Below, piece after piece: positions 9,287 through 24,200 of a stretch of 64,000 nucleotides of DNA. The stretch comes from Chrysaora quinquecirrha (taxonomy: Eukaryota; Cnidaria; Scyphozoa; Semaeostomeae; Pelagiidae). Numbering within the stretch: the stretch's first letter is position 1; the number at the start of each line of letters is the position of its first letter. The notes below the pieces were generated by a model. That model made no database searches. It was not told the DNA's origin and was given only the letters and a program-made list of their open reading frames with translations. Both the position numbers and the translations under genes were made by a program. The stretch spans positions 1,903,943-1,967,942 of the forward strand of contig JACTAT010000010.1 in NCBI GenBank assembly GCA_014526335.1. The letters run 5' to 3'.

Positions 9287-12200
9287 TCTATCAAAATGGA
9301 TTCATTTTTTAAGGAAAAATTTCCACCCAAAAATCGCCAAAAAGGCAAGTCTATAGCCTTGCCAAGTGGCCGAAAATCGGGCAAAATCAGGGTTTTGAAA
9401 AATACCTTTTTTCTTCCAAAATAAATAGCAAAACCTGCCAAATACCCCCTGAATAGGTTCTAGGAGGTAAATAAAGTGCTTTTCTATGAAAATGGATCCA
9501 TTTTTTAATAAAAAGTTTTCACCCAAAAATCGCCAAAAAGGCAAGTCTATAGCCTTGCCAAATTGCCGAAAATCGGGCAAAATCAGGGATTTTGAAAAAT
9601 CCCTTTTTTCTTCAAAAATAAATAGCAAAACCTGCCAAATACCCCCTGAATATGTTCTAGGGGTAAATAAAGTGCTTTTCTATCAAAATGGATTCATTTT
9701 TTAAGGAAAAATTTCCACCCAAAAATCGCCAAAAAGGCAAGTCTATAACCTTGCCAAATGGCCGAAAATCGGGCAAAATCAGGGTTTTGAAAAATCCCTT
9801 TTTTCTTCAAAAATAAATAGCAAAACTTGCCAAATACCCCCTGAATATGTTCTAGGGGGTAAATAAAGTGCTTTTCTATGAAAATGGATCCATTTTTTAA
9901 TAAAAAGTTTCCACCCAAAAATGCCCAAAAAGGCAAGTCTATAGCCTTGCCAAATGGCCGAAAATCGGGCAAAATCAGGGTTTTGAAAAATCCCTTTTTT
10001 CTTCAAAAATAAATAGCAAAACCTGCCAAATACCCCCTGAATATGTTCTAGGGGGTAAATAAAGTGCTTTTCTATGAAAATGGATCCATTTTTTAATAAA
10101 AAGTTTCCACCCAAAAATGCCCAAAAAGGCAAGTCTATAGCCTTGCTAAATGGCCGAAAATCGGGCAAAATCAGGGTTTTGAAAAATCCCTTTTTTCTTC
10201 AAAAATAAATAGCAAAACCTGCCAAATACCCCCTGAGTATGTTCTATGGGGTAAATAAAGTGCTATTCTATCAAAATGGATTCATTTTTTAAGGAAAAAT
10301 TTCCACCCAAAAATCGCAAAAAAGGCAAGTCTATAGCCTTGCCAAATGGCCGAAAATCAGGCAAAATCAGGGGTTTGAAAAATCCCATTTTTCTTCAAAA
10401 ATAAATAGCAAAACCTGCCAAATACCCCCTGAGTATGTTCTATGGGGTTAATAAAGTGCTTTTCTATCAAAATGGATTCATTTTTTAAGGAAAAGTTTCC
10501 ACCCAAAAATGCCCAAAAAGGCAAGTCTATAGCCTTGCCAAATGGCCGAAAATCGGGCAAAATCAGGGTTTGAAATATCCCTTTTTCTTCAAAATAAATA
10601 GCAAAACCTGCCAAATACCCCCTGAGTATGTTCTATGGGGTAAATAAAGTGCTTTTCTATCAAAATGGATTCATTTTTTAAGGAAAAATTTCCACCCAAA
10701 AATCGCCAAAAAGGCAAGTCTATAGCCTTGCCAAATGGCCGAAAATCGGGCAAAATCAGGGTTTTGAAAATCCTTTTTCTTCAAAAATAAATAGCAAAAC
10801 CTGCCAAATGCCCCCTGAATATGTTCTAGGGGGAAATAAAGTGCTTTTCTATGGAAATGGATCCATTTTGGAAGGAAAAGTTTCCACCCAAAAATGCCCA
10901 AAAAGGCAAGTCTATAGCCTTGCCAAATGGCCGAAAATCGGGCAAAATCAGGGGTTTAAAAAATCCCATTTTTCTTCAAAAATAAATAGCAAAACCTGCC
11001 AAATACCCCCTGAATAGGTTCTAGGGGGTAAATAAAGTGCTTTTCTATGGAAATGGATCCATTTTGGAAGGAAAAGTTTCTACCCAAAAATGCCCAAAAA
11101 AGCAAGTCTATAGCCTTGCCAAATGGCCGAAAATCAGGCAAAATCAGGGTTTGAAAAATCCCATTTTTCTTCAAAATAAATAGCAGAACCTGCCAAATAC
11201 CCCCTGAATAGGTTCTATGGGGTAAATAAAGTGCTTTTCTATGGAAATGGATCCATTTTGGAAGGAAAAGTTTCCACCCAAAAATGCCCAAAAAGGCAAG
11301 TCTATAGCCCTGCCAAATGGCCGAAAATCGGGCAAAATCAGGGTTTTGAAAAATCCCTTTTTTTCTTCAAAAATAAATAGCAAAACCTGCCAAATACCCC
11401 CTGAGTATGTTCTATGGGGTAAATAAAGTGCTTTTCTATCAAAATGGATTCATTTTTTAAGGAAAAATTTCCACCCAAAAATCGCAAAAAAGGCAAGTCT
11501 ATAGCCTTGCCAAATGGCCGAAAATCAGGCAAAATCAGGGGTTTGAAAATCCCATTTTTCTTCAAAAATAAATAGCAAAACCTGCCAAATACCCCCTGAG
11601 TATGTTCTATGGGGTTAATAAAGTGCTTTTCTATCAAAATGGATTCATTTTTTAAGGAAAAGTTTCCACCCAAAAATGCCCAAAAAGGCAAGTCTATAGC
11701 CTTGCCAAATGGCCGAAAATCGGGCAAAATCAGGGGTTTGAAATATCCCTTTTTTCTTCAAAAATAAATAGCAAAACCTGCCAAATACCCCCTGAGTATG
11801 TTCTATGGGGTAAATAAAGTGCTTTTCTATCAAAATGGATTCATTTTTAAGGAAAATTTCCACCCAAAAATCGCCAAAAGGCAAGTCTATAGCCTTGCCA
11901 AATGGCCGAAAATCGGGCAAAATCAGGGTTTTGAAAAATCCCTTTTTTCTTCAAAAATAAATAGCAAAACCTGCCAAATGCCCCCTGAATATGTTCTAGG
12001 GGGAAATAAAGTGCTTTTCTATGGAAATGGATCCATTTTGGAAGGAAAAGTTTCCACCCAAAAATGCCCAAAAAGGCAAGTCTATAGCCTTGCCAAATGG
12101 CCGAAAATCGGGCAAAATCAGGGGTTTAAAAAATCCCATTTTTCTTCAAAAATAAATAGCAAAACCTGCCAAATACCCCCTGAATAGGTTCTAGGGGGTA

Positions 12201-15200
12201 AATAAAGTGCTTTTCTATGGAAATGGATCCATTTTGGAAGGAAAAGTTTCCACCCAAAAATGCCCAAAAAAGCAAGTCTATAGCCTTGCCAAATGGCCGA
12301 AAATCGGGCAAAATCAGGGGTTTGAAAAATCCCATTTTTCTTCAAAAATAAATAGCAGAACCTGCCAAATACCCCCTGAATAGGTTCTATGGGGTAAATA
12401 AAGTGCTTTTCTATGGAAATGGATCCATTTTGGAAGGAAAAGTTTCCACCCAAAAATGCCCAAAAAGGCAAGTCTATAGCCCTGCCAAATGGCCGAAAAT
12501 CGGGCAAAATCAGGGTTTTGAAAAATCCCTTTTTTTCTTCAAAAATAAATAGCAAAACCTGCCAAATACCCCCTGAATATGTTCTAGGAGGTAAATAAAG
12601 TGCTTTTCTATCAAAATGGATTCATTTTTAAGGAAAATTTCCACCCAAAAATCGCCAAAAAGGCAAGTCTATAGCCTTGCCAAATGGCCGAAAATCAGGC
12701 AAAATCAGGGTTTTGAAAAATCCTTTTTCTTCAAAATAAATAGCAAAACCTGCCAAATACCCCTGAGTATGTTCTATGGGGTAAATAAAGTGCTTTTCTA
12801 TCAAAATGGATTCATTTTTAAGGAAAAATTTCCACCCAAAAATCGCCAAAAGGCAAGTCTATAGCCTTGCCAAATGGCCGAAAATCGGGCAAAATCAGGG
12901 TTTTGAAAAATCCTTTTTCTTCAAAATAAATAGCAAAACCTGCCAAATACCCCTGAGTATGTTCTATGGGGTTAATAAAGTGCTTTTCTATCAAAATGGA
13001 TTCATTTTTAAGGAAAAGTTTCCACCCAAAAATGCCCAAATAGGCAAGTCTATAGCCTTGCCAAATGGCCGAAAATCAGGCAAAATCAGGGTTTTGAAAA
13101 TCCCTTTTTCTTCAAAATAAATAGCAAAACCTGCCAAATACCCCCTGAATAGGTTCTATGGGGTAAATAAAGTGCTTTTCTATCAAAATGGATTCATTTT
13201 TTAAGGAAAAATTTCCACCCAAAAATCGCAAAAAAGGCAAGTCTATAGCCTTGCCAAATGGCCGAAAATCAGGCAAAATCAGGGGTTTGAAAAATCCCAT
13301 TTTTCTTCAAAAATAAATAGCAAAACCTGCCAAATACCCCCTGAGTATGTTCTATGGGGTTAATAAAGTGCTTTTCTATCAAAATGGATTCATTTTTTAA
13401 GGAAAAGTTTCCACCCAAAAATGCCCAAAAAGGCAAGTCTATAGCCTTGCCAAATGGCCGAAAATCGGGCAAAATCAGGGGTTTGAAATATCCCTTTTTT
13501 CTTCAAAAATAAATAGCAAAACCTGCCAAATACCCCCTGAGTATGTTCTATGGGGTAAATAAAGTGCTTTTCTATCAAAATGGATTCATTTTTTAAGGAA
13601 AAATTTCCACCCAAAAATCGCCAAAAAGGCAAGTCTATAGCCTTGCCAAATGGCCGAAAATCGGGCAAAATCAGGGTTTTGAAAAATCCCTTTTTTCTTC
13701 AAAAATTAATAGCAAAACCTGCCAAATGCCCCCTGAATATGTTCTAGGGGGAAATAAAGTGCTTTTCTATGGAAATGGATCCATTTTGGAAGGAAAAGTT
13801 TCCACCCAAAAATGCCCAAAAAGGCAAGTCTATAGCCTTGCCAAATGGCCGAAAATCGGGCAAAATCAGGGGTTTAAAAAATCCCATTTTTCTTCAAAAA
13901 TAAATAGCAAAACCTGCCAAATACCCCCTGAATAGGTTCTAGGGGTAAATAAAGTGCTTTTCTATGGAAATGGATCCATTTTGGAAGGAAAAGTTTCCAC
14001 CCAAAATGCCCAAAAGGCAAGTCTATAGCCCTGCCAAATGGCCGAAAATCAGGCAAAATCAGGGTTTTGAAAAATCCTTTTTCTTCAAAATAAATAGCAA
14101 AACCTGCCAAATACCCCCTGAATATGTTCTAGGAGGTAAATAAAGTGCTTTTCTATCAAAATGGATTCATTTTATAAGGAAAAATTTCCACCCAAAAATC
14201 GCCAAAAAGGCAAGTCTATAGCCTTGCCAAATGGCCGAAAATCGGGCAAAATCAGGGTTTTGAAAAATCCTTTTTCTTCAAAATAAATAGCAAAACCTGC
14301 CAAATACCCCCTGAGTATGTTCTATGGGGTAAATAAAGTGCTTTTCTATCAAAATGGATTCATTTTTTAAGGAAAAATTTCCACCCAAAAATCGCCAAAA
14401 AGGCAAGTCTATAGCCTTGCCAAATGGCCGAAAATCGGGCAAAATCAGGGTTTTGAAAAATCCCTTTTTTCTTCAAAAATAAATAGCAAAACCTGCCAAA
14501 TACCCCCTGAGTATGTTCTATGGGGTTAATAAAGTGCTTTTCTATCAAAATGGATTCATTTTTTAAGGAAAAGTTTCCACCCAAAAATGCCCAAATAGGC
14601 AAGTCTATAGCCTTGCCAAATGGCCGAAAATCGGGCAAAATCAGGGTTTTGAAAAATCCCTTTTTTCTTCAAAAATAAATAGCAAAACCTGCCAAATACC
14701 CCCTGAATAGGTTCTATGGGGTAAATAAAGTGCTTTTCTATCAAAATGGATTCATTTTTTAAGGAAAAATTTCCACCCAAAAATCGCCAAAAAGGCAAGT
14801 CTATAGCCTTGCCAAATGGCCGAAAATCGGGCAAAATCAGGGTTTTGAAAAATCCCTTTTTTCTTCAAAAATAAATAGCAAAACCTGCCAAATACCCCCT
14901 GAGTATGTTCTATGGGGTTAATAAAGTGCTTTTCTATCAAAATGGATTCATTTTTTAAGGAAAAGTTTCCACCCAAAAATGCCCAAATAGGCAAGTCTAT
15001 AGCCTTGCCAAATGGCCGAAAATCGGGCAAAATCAGGGTTTTGAAAAATCCCTTTTTTCTTCAAAAATAAATAGCAAAACCTGCCAAATACCCCCTGAAT
15101 AGGTTCTATGGGGTAAATAAAGTGCTTTTCTATGGAAATGGATCCATTTTGGAAGGAAAAGTTTCCACCCAAAAATGCCCAAAAAGGCAAGTCTATAGCC

Positions 15201-18200
15201 TTGCCAAATGGCCGAAAATCGGGCAAAATCAGGGGTTTGAAAAATCCCATTTTTCTTCAAAAAGAAATAGCAAAACCTGCCAAATACCCCCTGAGTATGT
15301 TCTATGGGGTAAATAAAGTGCTTTTCTATCAAAATGGATTCATTTTTTAAGGAAAAATTTCCACCCAAAAATCGCCAAAAAGGCAAGTCTATAGCCTTGC
15401 CAAATGGCCGAAAATCGGGCAAAATCAGGGGTTTTGAAAAATCCCTTTTTTCTTCAAAAATAAATAGCAAAACCTGCCAAATACCCCTTGAATATGTTCT
15501 TGGGGGTAAATAAAGTGCTTTTCTATGTAGATGGATTCATTTTTCAATAAAAAATTTTCACCCAAAAATCGCCAAAAAGGCAAGTCTATAGCCTTCCCAA
15601 ATGGCCGAAAATCGGGCAAAATCAGGGGTTTGAAAAATCCCATTTTTCTTCAAAAATAAATAGCAAAACCTGCCAAATACCCCCTGAATATGTTCTAGGG
15701 GGTGAATAAAGTGCTTTTCTATGAAGATGGATTCATTTTTTAATAAAAAATTTTCACCAAAAATCGCCAAAAAGGCAAGTCTATAGCCTTCCCAAATGGC
15801 CGAAAATCGGGCAAAATCAGGGTTTTGAAAAATCCCTTTTTTCTTCAAAAATAAATAGCAAAACCTGCAAAATACCCCCTGAAAATGTTCTAGGGGGTAA
15901 ATAAAGTGCTTTTCTGTGAAAATGGATCCATTTTTTAAGGAAAAATTTTCACCCAAAAATCGCCAAAAAGGCAAGTCTATAGCCTTGCCAAATTGCCGAC
16001 AATTGGGCAAAATCAGGGGTTTTGAAAAATCCCTTTTTTCTTCAAAAATAAATAGCAAAACCTGCAAAATACCCCCTGAATATGCTCTAGGGGGTAAATA
16101 AAGTGCTTTTCTATGAAAATGGATCCATTTTTTAAGGAAAAATTTCCACCCAAAAATCGCCAAAAAGGCAAGTCTATAGCCTTGCCAAATGGCCGAAAAT
16201 CGGGCAAAATCAGGGATTTTGAAAAATCCCTTTTTGCTTCAAAAATAAATAGCAAAACCTGCCAAATACCCCCTGAATATGTTCTATGGGGTAAATAAAG
16301 TGCTTTTCTATCAAAATGGATTCATTTTTTAAGGAAAAATTTCCACCAAAAAATCGCCAAAAAGGCAAGTCTATAGCCTTGCCAAATTGCCGACAATTGG
16401 GCAAAATCAGGGGTTTTGAAAAATCCCTTTTTCTTCAAAAATAAATAGCAAAACCTGCAAAATACCCCCTGAATATGCTCTAGGGGGTAAATAAAGTGCT
16501 TTTCTATGAAAATGGATCCATTTTTTAAGGAAAAATTTCCACCCAAAAATCGCCAAAAAGGCAAGTCTATAGCCTTGCCAAATGGCCGAAAATCGGGCAA
16601 AATCAGGGATTTTGAAAAATCCCTTTTTGCTTCAAAAATAAATAGCAAAACCTGCCAAATACCCCCTGAATATGTTCTATGGGGTAAATAAAGTGCTTTT
16701 CTATCAAAATGGATTCATTTTTAAGGAAAAATTTCCACGAAAAATCGCCAAAAGGCAAGTCTATAGCCTTGCCAAATGGCCGAAAATCAGGCAAAATCAG
16801 GGTTTTGAAAAATCCTTTTTCTTCCAAAATAAATAGCAAAACCTGCCAAATACCCCTGAATATGTTCTAGGGGTAAATAAAGTGCTTTTCTATGGAAATG
16901 GATTCATTTTTAAGGAAAATTTCCACCCAAAAATCGCCAAAAGGCAAGTCTATAGCCTTGCCAAATGGCCGAAAATCAGGCAAAATCAGGGTTTTGAAAA
17001 ATCCCTTTTTCTTCCAAAATAAATAGCAAAACCTGCCAAATACCCCTGAATATGTTCTAGGGGTAAATAAAGTCTTTTCTATGGAAATGGATGCATTTTG
17101 GAAGGAAAAATTTCCACCCAAAAATCGCCAAAAAGGCAAGTCTATAGCCTTGCAAAATTGCCGAAAATCGGGCAAAATCAGGGATTTTGAAAAATCCCTT
17201 TTTGCTTCAAAAATAAATAGCAAAACCTGCCAAATACCCCTGAATATGTTCTATGGGGTAAATAAAGTGCTTTTCTATTAAAATGGATTCATTTTTAAGG
17301 AAAAATTTCCACCCAAAAATCGCCAAAAGGCAAGTCTATAGCCTTGCCAAATGGCCGAAAATCGGCAAAATCAGGGTTTTGAAAAATCCTTTTTCTTCAA
17401 AATAAATAGCAAAACCTGCCAAATACCCCCTGAATATGTTCTATGGGGTAAATAAAGTGCTTTTCTATCAAAATGGATTCATTTTTTAAGGAAAAATTTC
17501 CACCCAAAAATCGCCAAAAAGGCAAGTCTATAGCCTTGCCAAATGGCCGAAAATCGGGCAAAATCAGGGGTTTTGAAAAATCCCTTTCTTCTTCAAAAAA
17601 TAAGTAGCAAAACCTGCCAAATACCCCCTGAGTATGTTCTATGGGGTAAATAAAGTGCTTTTCTATCAAAATGGATTCATTTTTTAAGGAAAAATTTCCA
17701 CCCAAAAATCGCCAAAAAGGCAAGTCTATAGCCTTGCCAAATGGCCGAAAATCGGGCAAAATCAGGGGTTTTGAAAAATCCTTTTTCTTCAAAATAAATA
17801 GCAAAACCTGCAAAATACCCCCTGAATATGTTCTAGGGGGTAAATAAAGTGCTTTTCTATGAAAATGGATCGATTTTGTAAGGAAAAATTTCCACCCGAA
17901 AATCGCCAAAAAGGCAAGTCTATAGCTTTGCCAAAAGGCCGAAAATTGGGCAAAATCAGGGGTTTAGAAAACTCCATTTCTTCTTCAAAAAATAAGTAGC
18001 AAAACCTGCAAAATACCCCTTGAATATGTTCTTGGGGGTAAATAAAGTGCTTTTCTATGAAGATGGATTCATTTTTTAATAAAAAGTTTTCACCCAAAAA
18101 TCGCCAAAAAGGCAAGTCTATAGCCTTCCCAAATGGCCGAAAATCGGGCAAAATCAGGGGTTTGAAAAATCCCATTTTTCTTCAAAAATAAATAGCAAAA

Positions 18201-21200
18201 CCTGCCAAATACCCCCTGAATATGTTCTAGGGGGTGAATAAAGTGCTTTTCTATGAAGATGGATTCATTTTTTAATAAAAAATTTTCACCAAAAATCGCC
18301 AAAAAGGCAAGTCTATAGCCTTCCCAAATGGCCGAAAATCGGGCAAAATCAGGGTTTTGAAAAATCCCTTTTTTCTTCAAAAATAAATAGCAAAACCTGC
18401 AAAATACCCCCTGAATATGTTCTAGGGGGTAAATAAAGTGCTTTTCTGTGAAAATGGATCCATTTTTTAAGGAAAAATTTTCACCCAAAAATCGCCAAAA
18501 AGGCAAGTCTATAGCCTTGCCAAATTGCCGACAATTTGGCAAAATCAGGGGTTTTGAAAAATCCCTTTTTTCTTCAAAAATAAATAGCAAAACCTGCAAA
18601 ATACCCCCTGAATATGCTCTAGGGGGTAAATAAAGTGCTTTTCTATGAAAATGGATCCATTTTTTAGGGAAAAATTTCCACCCAAAAACCGCCAAAAAGG
18701 CAAGTCTATAGCCTTGCCAAATGGCCGAAAATCGGGCAAAATCAGGGATTTTGAAAAATCCCTTTTCGCTTCAAAAATAAATAGCAAAACCTGCCAAATA
18801 CCCCCTGAATATGTTCTATGGGGTAAATAAAGTGCTTTTCTATCAAAATGGATTCATTTTTTAAGGAAAAATTTCCACCAAAAAATCGCCAAAAAGGCAA
18901 GTCTATAGCCTTGCCAAATGGCCGAAAATCGGGCAAAATCAGGGTTTTGAAAAATCCCTTTTTTCTTCCAAAATAAATAGCAAAACCTGCCAAATACCCC
19001 CTGAATATGTTCTATGGGGTAAATAAAGTGCTTTTCTATCAAAATGGATGCATTTTGGAAGGAAACATTTCCACCCAAAAATCGCCAAAAAGGCAAGTCT
19101 ATAGCCTTGCCAAATGGCCGAAAATCGGGCAAAATCAGGGATTTTGAAAAATCCCTTTTTGCTTCAAAAATAAATAGCAAAACCTGCCAAATACCCCCTG
19201 AATATGTTCTATGGGGTAAATAAAGTGCTTTTCTATCAAAATGGATTCATTTTTTAAGGAAAAATTTCCATCCAAAAATCGCCAAAAAGGCAAGTCTATA
19301 GCCTTGCCAAATGGCCGAAAATCGGGCAAAATCAGGGTTTTGAAAAATCCCTTTTTTCTTCCAAAATAAATAGCAAAACCTGCCAAATACCCCCTGAATA
19401 TGTTCTATGGGGTAAATAAGGTGCTTTTCTATCAAAATGGATTCATTTTTTAAGGAAAAATTTCCACCCAAAAATCGCCAAAAAGACAAGTCTATAGCCT
19501 TGCCAAATGGCCGAAAATCGGGCAAAATCAGGGATTTTGAAAAATCCCTTTTTGCTTCAAAATAAATAGCAAAACCTGCCAAATACCCTGAATATGTTCT
19601 ATGGGGTAAATAAAGTGCTTTTCTATCAAAATGGATTCATTTTTAAGGAAAAATTTCCACCCAAAAATCGCCAAAAAGGCAAGTCTATAGCCTTGCCAAA
19701 TGGCCGAAAATCAGGCAAAATCAGGGTTTTGAAAAATCCCTTTTTTCTTCCAAAATAAATAGCAAAACCTGCCAAATACCCCCTGAATATGTTCTAGGGG
19801 GTAAATAAAGTGCTTTTCTATGGAAATGGATGCATTTTGGAAGGAAAAATTTCCACCCAAAAATCGCCAAAAAGGCAAGTCTATAGCCTTGCAAAATTGC
19901 CGAAAATCGGGCAAAATCAGGGATTTTGAAAAATCCCTTTTTGCTTCAAAAATAAATAGCAAAACCTGCCAAATACCCCCTGAATATGTTCTATGGGGTA
20001 AATAAAGTGCTTTTCTATTAAAATGGATTCATTTTTTAAGGAAAAATTTCCACCCAAAAATCGCCAAAAGGCAAGTCTATAGCCTTGCCAAATGGCCGAA
20101 AATCAGGCAAAATCAGGGGTTTGAAAAATCCCATTTTTCTTCAAAATAAATAGCAAAACCTGCCAAATACCCCTGAGTATGTTCTATGGGGTAAATAAAG
20201 TGCTTTTCTATCAAAATGGATTCATTTTTAAGGAAAAATTTCCACCCAAAAATCGCCAAAAGGCAAGTCTATAGCCTTGCCAAATGGCCGAAAATCAGGC
20301 AAAATCAGGGTTTTGAAAAATCCCTTTTTCTTCAAAATAAATAGCAAAACCTGCCAAATACCCCCTGAATATGTTCTATGGGGTAAATAAAGTGCTTTTC
20401 TATCAAAATGGATTCATTTTTAAGGAAAAATTTCCACCCAAAATCGCCAAAAGGCAAGTCTATAGCCTTGCCAAATGGCCGAAAATCGGGCAAAATCAGG
20501 GATTTTGAAAAATCCCTTTTTGCTTCAAAAATAAATAGCAAAACCTGCCAAATACCCCCTGAATATGTTCTATGGGGTAAATAAAGTGCTTTTCTATCAA
20601 AATGGATTCATTTTTTAAGGAAAAATTTCCACCCAAAAATCGCCGAAAAGGCAAGTCTATAGCCTTGCCAAATGGCCGAAAATCGGGCAAAATCAGGGGT
20701 TTTGAAAAATCCCTTTCTTCTTCAAAAAATAAGTAGCAAAACCTGCCAAATACCCCCTGAGTATGTTCTATGGGGTAAATAAAGTGCTTTTCTATCAAAA
20801 TGGATTCATTTTTTAAGGAAAAATTTCCACCCAAAAATCGCCAAAAAGGCAAGTCTATAGCCTTGCCAAATGGCCGAAAATCGGGCAAAATCAGGGGTTT
20901 TGAAAAATCCCTTTTTTCTTCAAAAATAAATAGCAAAACCTGCAAAATACCCCCTGAATATGTTCTAGGGGGTAAATAAAGTGCTTTTCTATGAAAATGG
21001 ATCGATTTTGTAAGGAAAAATTTCCACCCGAAAATCGCCAAAAAGGCAAGTCTAAAGCTTTGCCAAAAGGCCGAAAATCGGGCAAAATCAGGGGTTTAGA
21101 AAACTCCATTTCTTCTTCAAAAAATAAGTAGCAAAACCTGCAAAATACCCCTTGAATATGTTCTTGGGGGTAAATAAAGTGCTTTTCTATGAAGATGGAT

Positions 21201-24200
21201 TCATTTTTTAATAAAAAATTTTCACCCAAAAATCGCCAAAAAGGCAAGTCTATAGCCTTCCCAAATGGCCGAAAATCGGGCAAAATCAGGGGTTTGAAAA
21301 ATCCCATTTTTCTTAAAAAATAAATAGCAAAACCTGCCAAATACCCCCTGAATATGCTCTAGGGGTGAATAAAGTGCTTTTCTATGAAGATGGATTCATT
21401 TTTAATAAAAATTTTCACCAAAAATCGCCAAAAGGCAAGTCTATAGCCTTCCCAAATGGCCGAAAATCAGGCAAAATCAGGGTTTTGAAAAATCCTTTTT
21501 CTTCAAAAATAAATAGCAAAACCTGCAAAATACCCCTGAATATGTTCTAGGGGTAAATAAAGTGCTTTTCTGTGAAAATGGATCCATTTTTAAGGAAAAA
21601 TTTTCACCCAAAATCGCCAAAAGGCAAGTCTATAGCCTTGCCAAATTGCCGACAATTGGGCAAAATCAGGGTTTTGAAAAATCCTTTTTCTTCAAAATAA
21701 ATAGCAAAACCTTCAAAATACCCCTGAATATGCTCTAGGGGTAAATAAAGTGCTTTTCTATGAAAATGGATCCATTTTTTAAGGAAAAATTTCCACCAGA
21801 AAATCGCCAAAAAGGCAAGTCTATAGCCTTGCCAAATGGCGAAAATCGGGCAAAATCAGGGATTTTGAAAAATCACTTTTGCTTCAAAATAAATAGCAAA
21901 ACCTGCCAAATACCCCTGAATATGTTCTATAAGGTAAATAAAGTGCTTTCCTATTAAAATGGATTCATTTTTAAGGAAAAATTTCCACCCAAAAATCGCC
22001 AAAAGGCAAGTCTATTGCCTTGCCAAATGGCCGAAAATCGGGCAAAATCAGGGATTTTGAAAAATCCTTTTGCTTCAAAATAAATAGCAAAACCTGCCAA
22101 ATACCCCTGAATATGTTCTATGGGGTAAATAAAGTGCTATTCTATCAAAATGGATTCATTTTTAAAGAAAAATTTCCACCCAAAAATCGCCAAAAGGCAA
22201 GTCTATAGCCTTGCCAAATGGCCGAAAATTGGGCAAAATCAGGGTTTTGAAAAATCCTTTTTCTTCAAAATAAATAGCAAAACCTGCCAAATACCCCTGA
22301 ATATGTTCTAGGGGTAAATAAAGTCTTTTCTATGGAAATGGATGCATTTTGGAAGGAAAAATTTCCACCCAAAAATAGCCAAAAAGGCAAGTCTATAGCC
22401 TTGCAAAATTTCCGAAAATCGGGCAAAATCAGGGATTTTGAAAAATCCCTTTTCTCTTCAAAAATAAATAGCAAAAGCTGCCAAATACCCCCTGAGTATG
22501 TTCTATGGGGTTAATAAAGTGCTTTTCTATCAAAATGGATTCATTTTTAAGGAAAAGTTTCCACCCAAAATGCCCAAAAGGCAAGTCTATAGCCTTGCCA
22601 AATGGCGAAAATCGGGCAAAATCAGGGTTTTGAAAAATCCTTTTTCTTCAAAATAAATAGCAAAACCTGCCAAATGCCCCTGAATATGTTCTAGGGGAAA
22701 TAAAGTGCTTTTCTATGGAAATGGATCCATTTTGGAAGGAAAAGTTTCCACCAAAAATGCCCAAAAGGCAAGTCTATAGCCTTGCCAAATGGCGAAAATC
22801 GGGCAAAATCAGGGGTTTAAAAATCCCATTTTCTTCAAAAATAAATAGCAAAACCTGCCAAATACCCCTGAATAGGTTCTAGGGGGTAAATAAAGTCTTT
22901 TCTATGGAAATGGATCCATTTTGGAAGGAAAAGTTTCCACCCAAAATGCCCAAAAAGCAAGTCTATAGCCTTGCCAAATGGCGAAAATCGGGCAAAATCA
23001 GGGTTTGAAAAATCCCATTTTCTTCAAAAATAAATAGCAAAACCTGCCAAATACCCCTGAATAGGTTCTATGGGGTAAATAAAGTGCTTTTCTATGGAAA
23101 TGGATCCATTTTGGAAGGAAAAGTTTCCACCCAAAATGCCCAAAAGGCAAGTCTATAGCCCTGCCAAATGGCGAAAATCGGGCAAAATCAGGGTTTTGAA
23201 AAATCCTTTTTTCTTCAAAAATAAATAGCAAAACCTGCCAAATACACCCTGAATATGTTCTAGGAGGTAAATAAAGTGCTTTTCTATCAAAATGGATTCA
23301 TTTTTTAAGGAAAAATTTCCACCCAAAAATCGCCAAAAAGGCAAGTCTATAGCCTTGCCAAATGGCCGAAAATCGGGCAAAATCAGGGTTTTGAAAAATC
23401 CCTTTTTTCTTCAAAAATAAATAGCAAAACCTGCCAAATACCCCCTGAGTATGTTCTATGGGGTTAATAAAGTGCTTTTCTATCAAAATGGATTCATTTT
23501 TTAAGGAAAAGTTTCCACCCAAAAATGCCCAAATAGGCAAGTCTATAGCCTTGCCAAATGGCCGAAAATCGGGCAAAATCAGGGTTTTGAAAAATCCCTT
23601 TTTTCTTCAAAAATAAATAGCAAAACCTGCCAAATACCCCCTGAATTGGTTCTATGGGGTAAATAAAGTGCTTTTCTATGGAAATAGATCCATTTTGGAA
23701 GGAAAAGTTTGCACCCAAAAATCGCCAAAAAGGCAAGTCTATAGCCTTGCCAAATGGCCGAAAATCGGGCAAAATCAGGGATTTTGAAAAATCACTTTTT
23801 GCTTCAAAAATAAATAGCAAAACCTGCCAAATACCCCCTGAATATGTTCTATGGGGTAAATAAAGTGCTTTTCTATTAAAATGGATTCATTTTTTAAGGA
23901 AAAATTTCCACCCAAAAATCGCCAAAAAGGCAAGTCTATTGCCTTGCCAAATGGCCGAAAATCGGGCAAAATCAGGGATTTTGAAAAATCCCTTTTTGCT
24001 TCAAAAATAAATAGCAAAACCTGCCAAATACCCCCTGAATATGTTCTATGGGGTAAATAAAGTGCTTTTCTATCAAAATGGATTCATTTTTTAAGGAAAA
24101 ATTTCCACCCAAAAATCGCCAAAAAGGCAAGTCTATAGCCTTGCCAAATGGCAAAATCGGGCAAAATCAGGGTTTTGAAAAATCCTTTTTCTTCAAAATA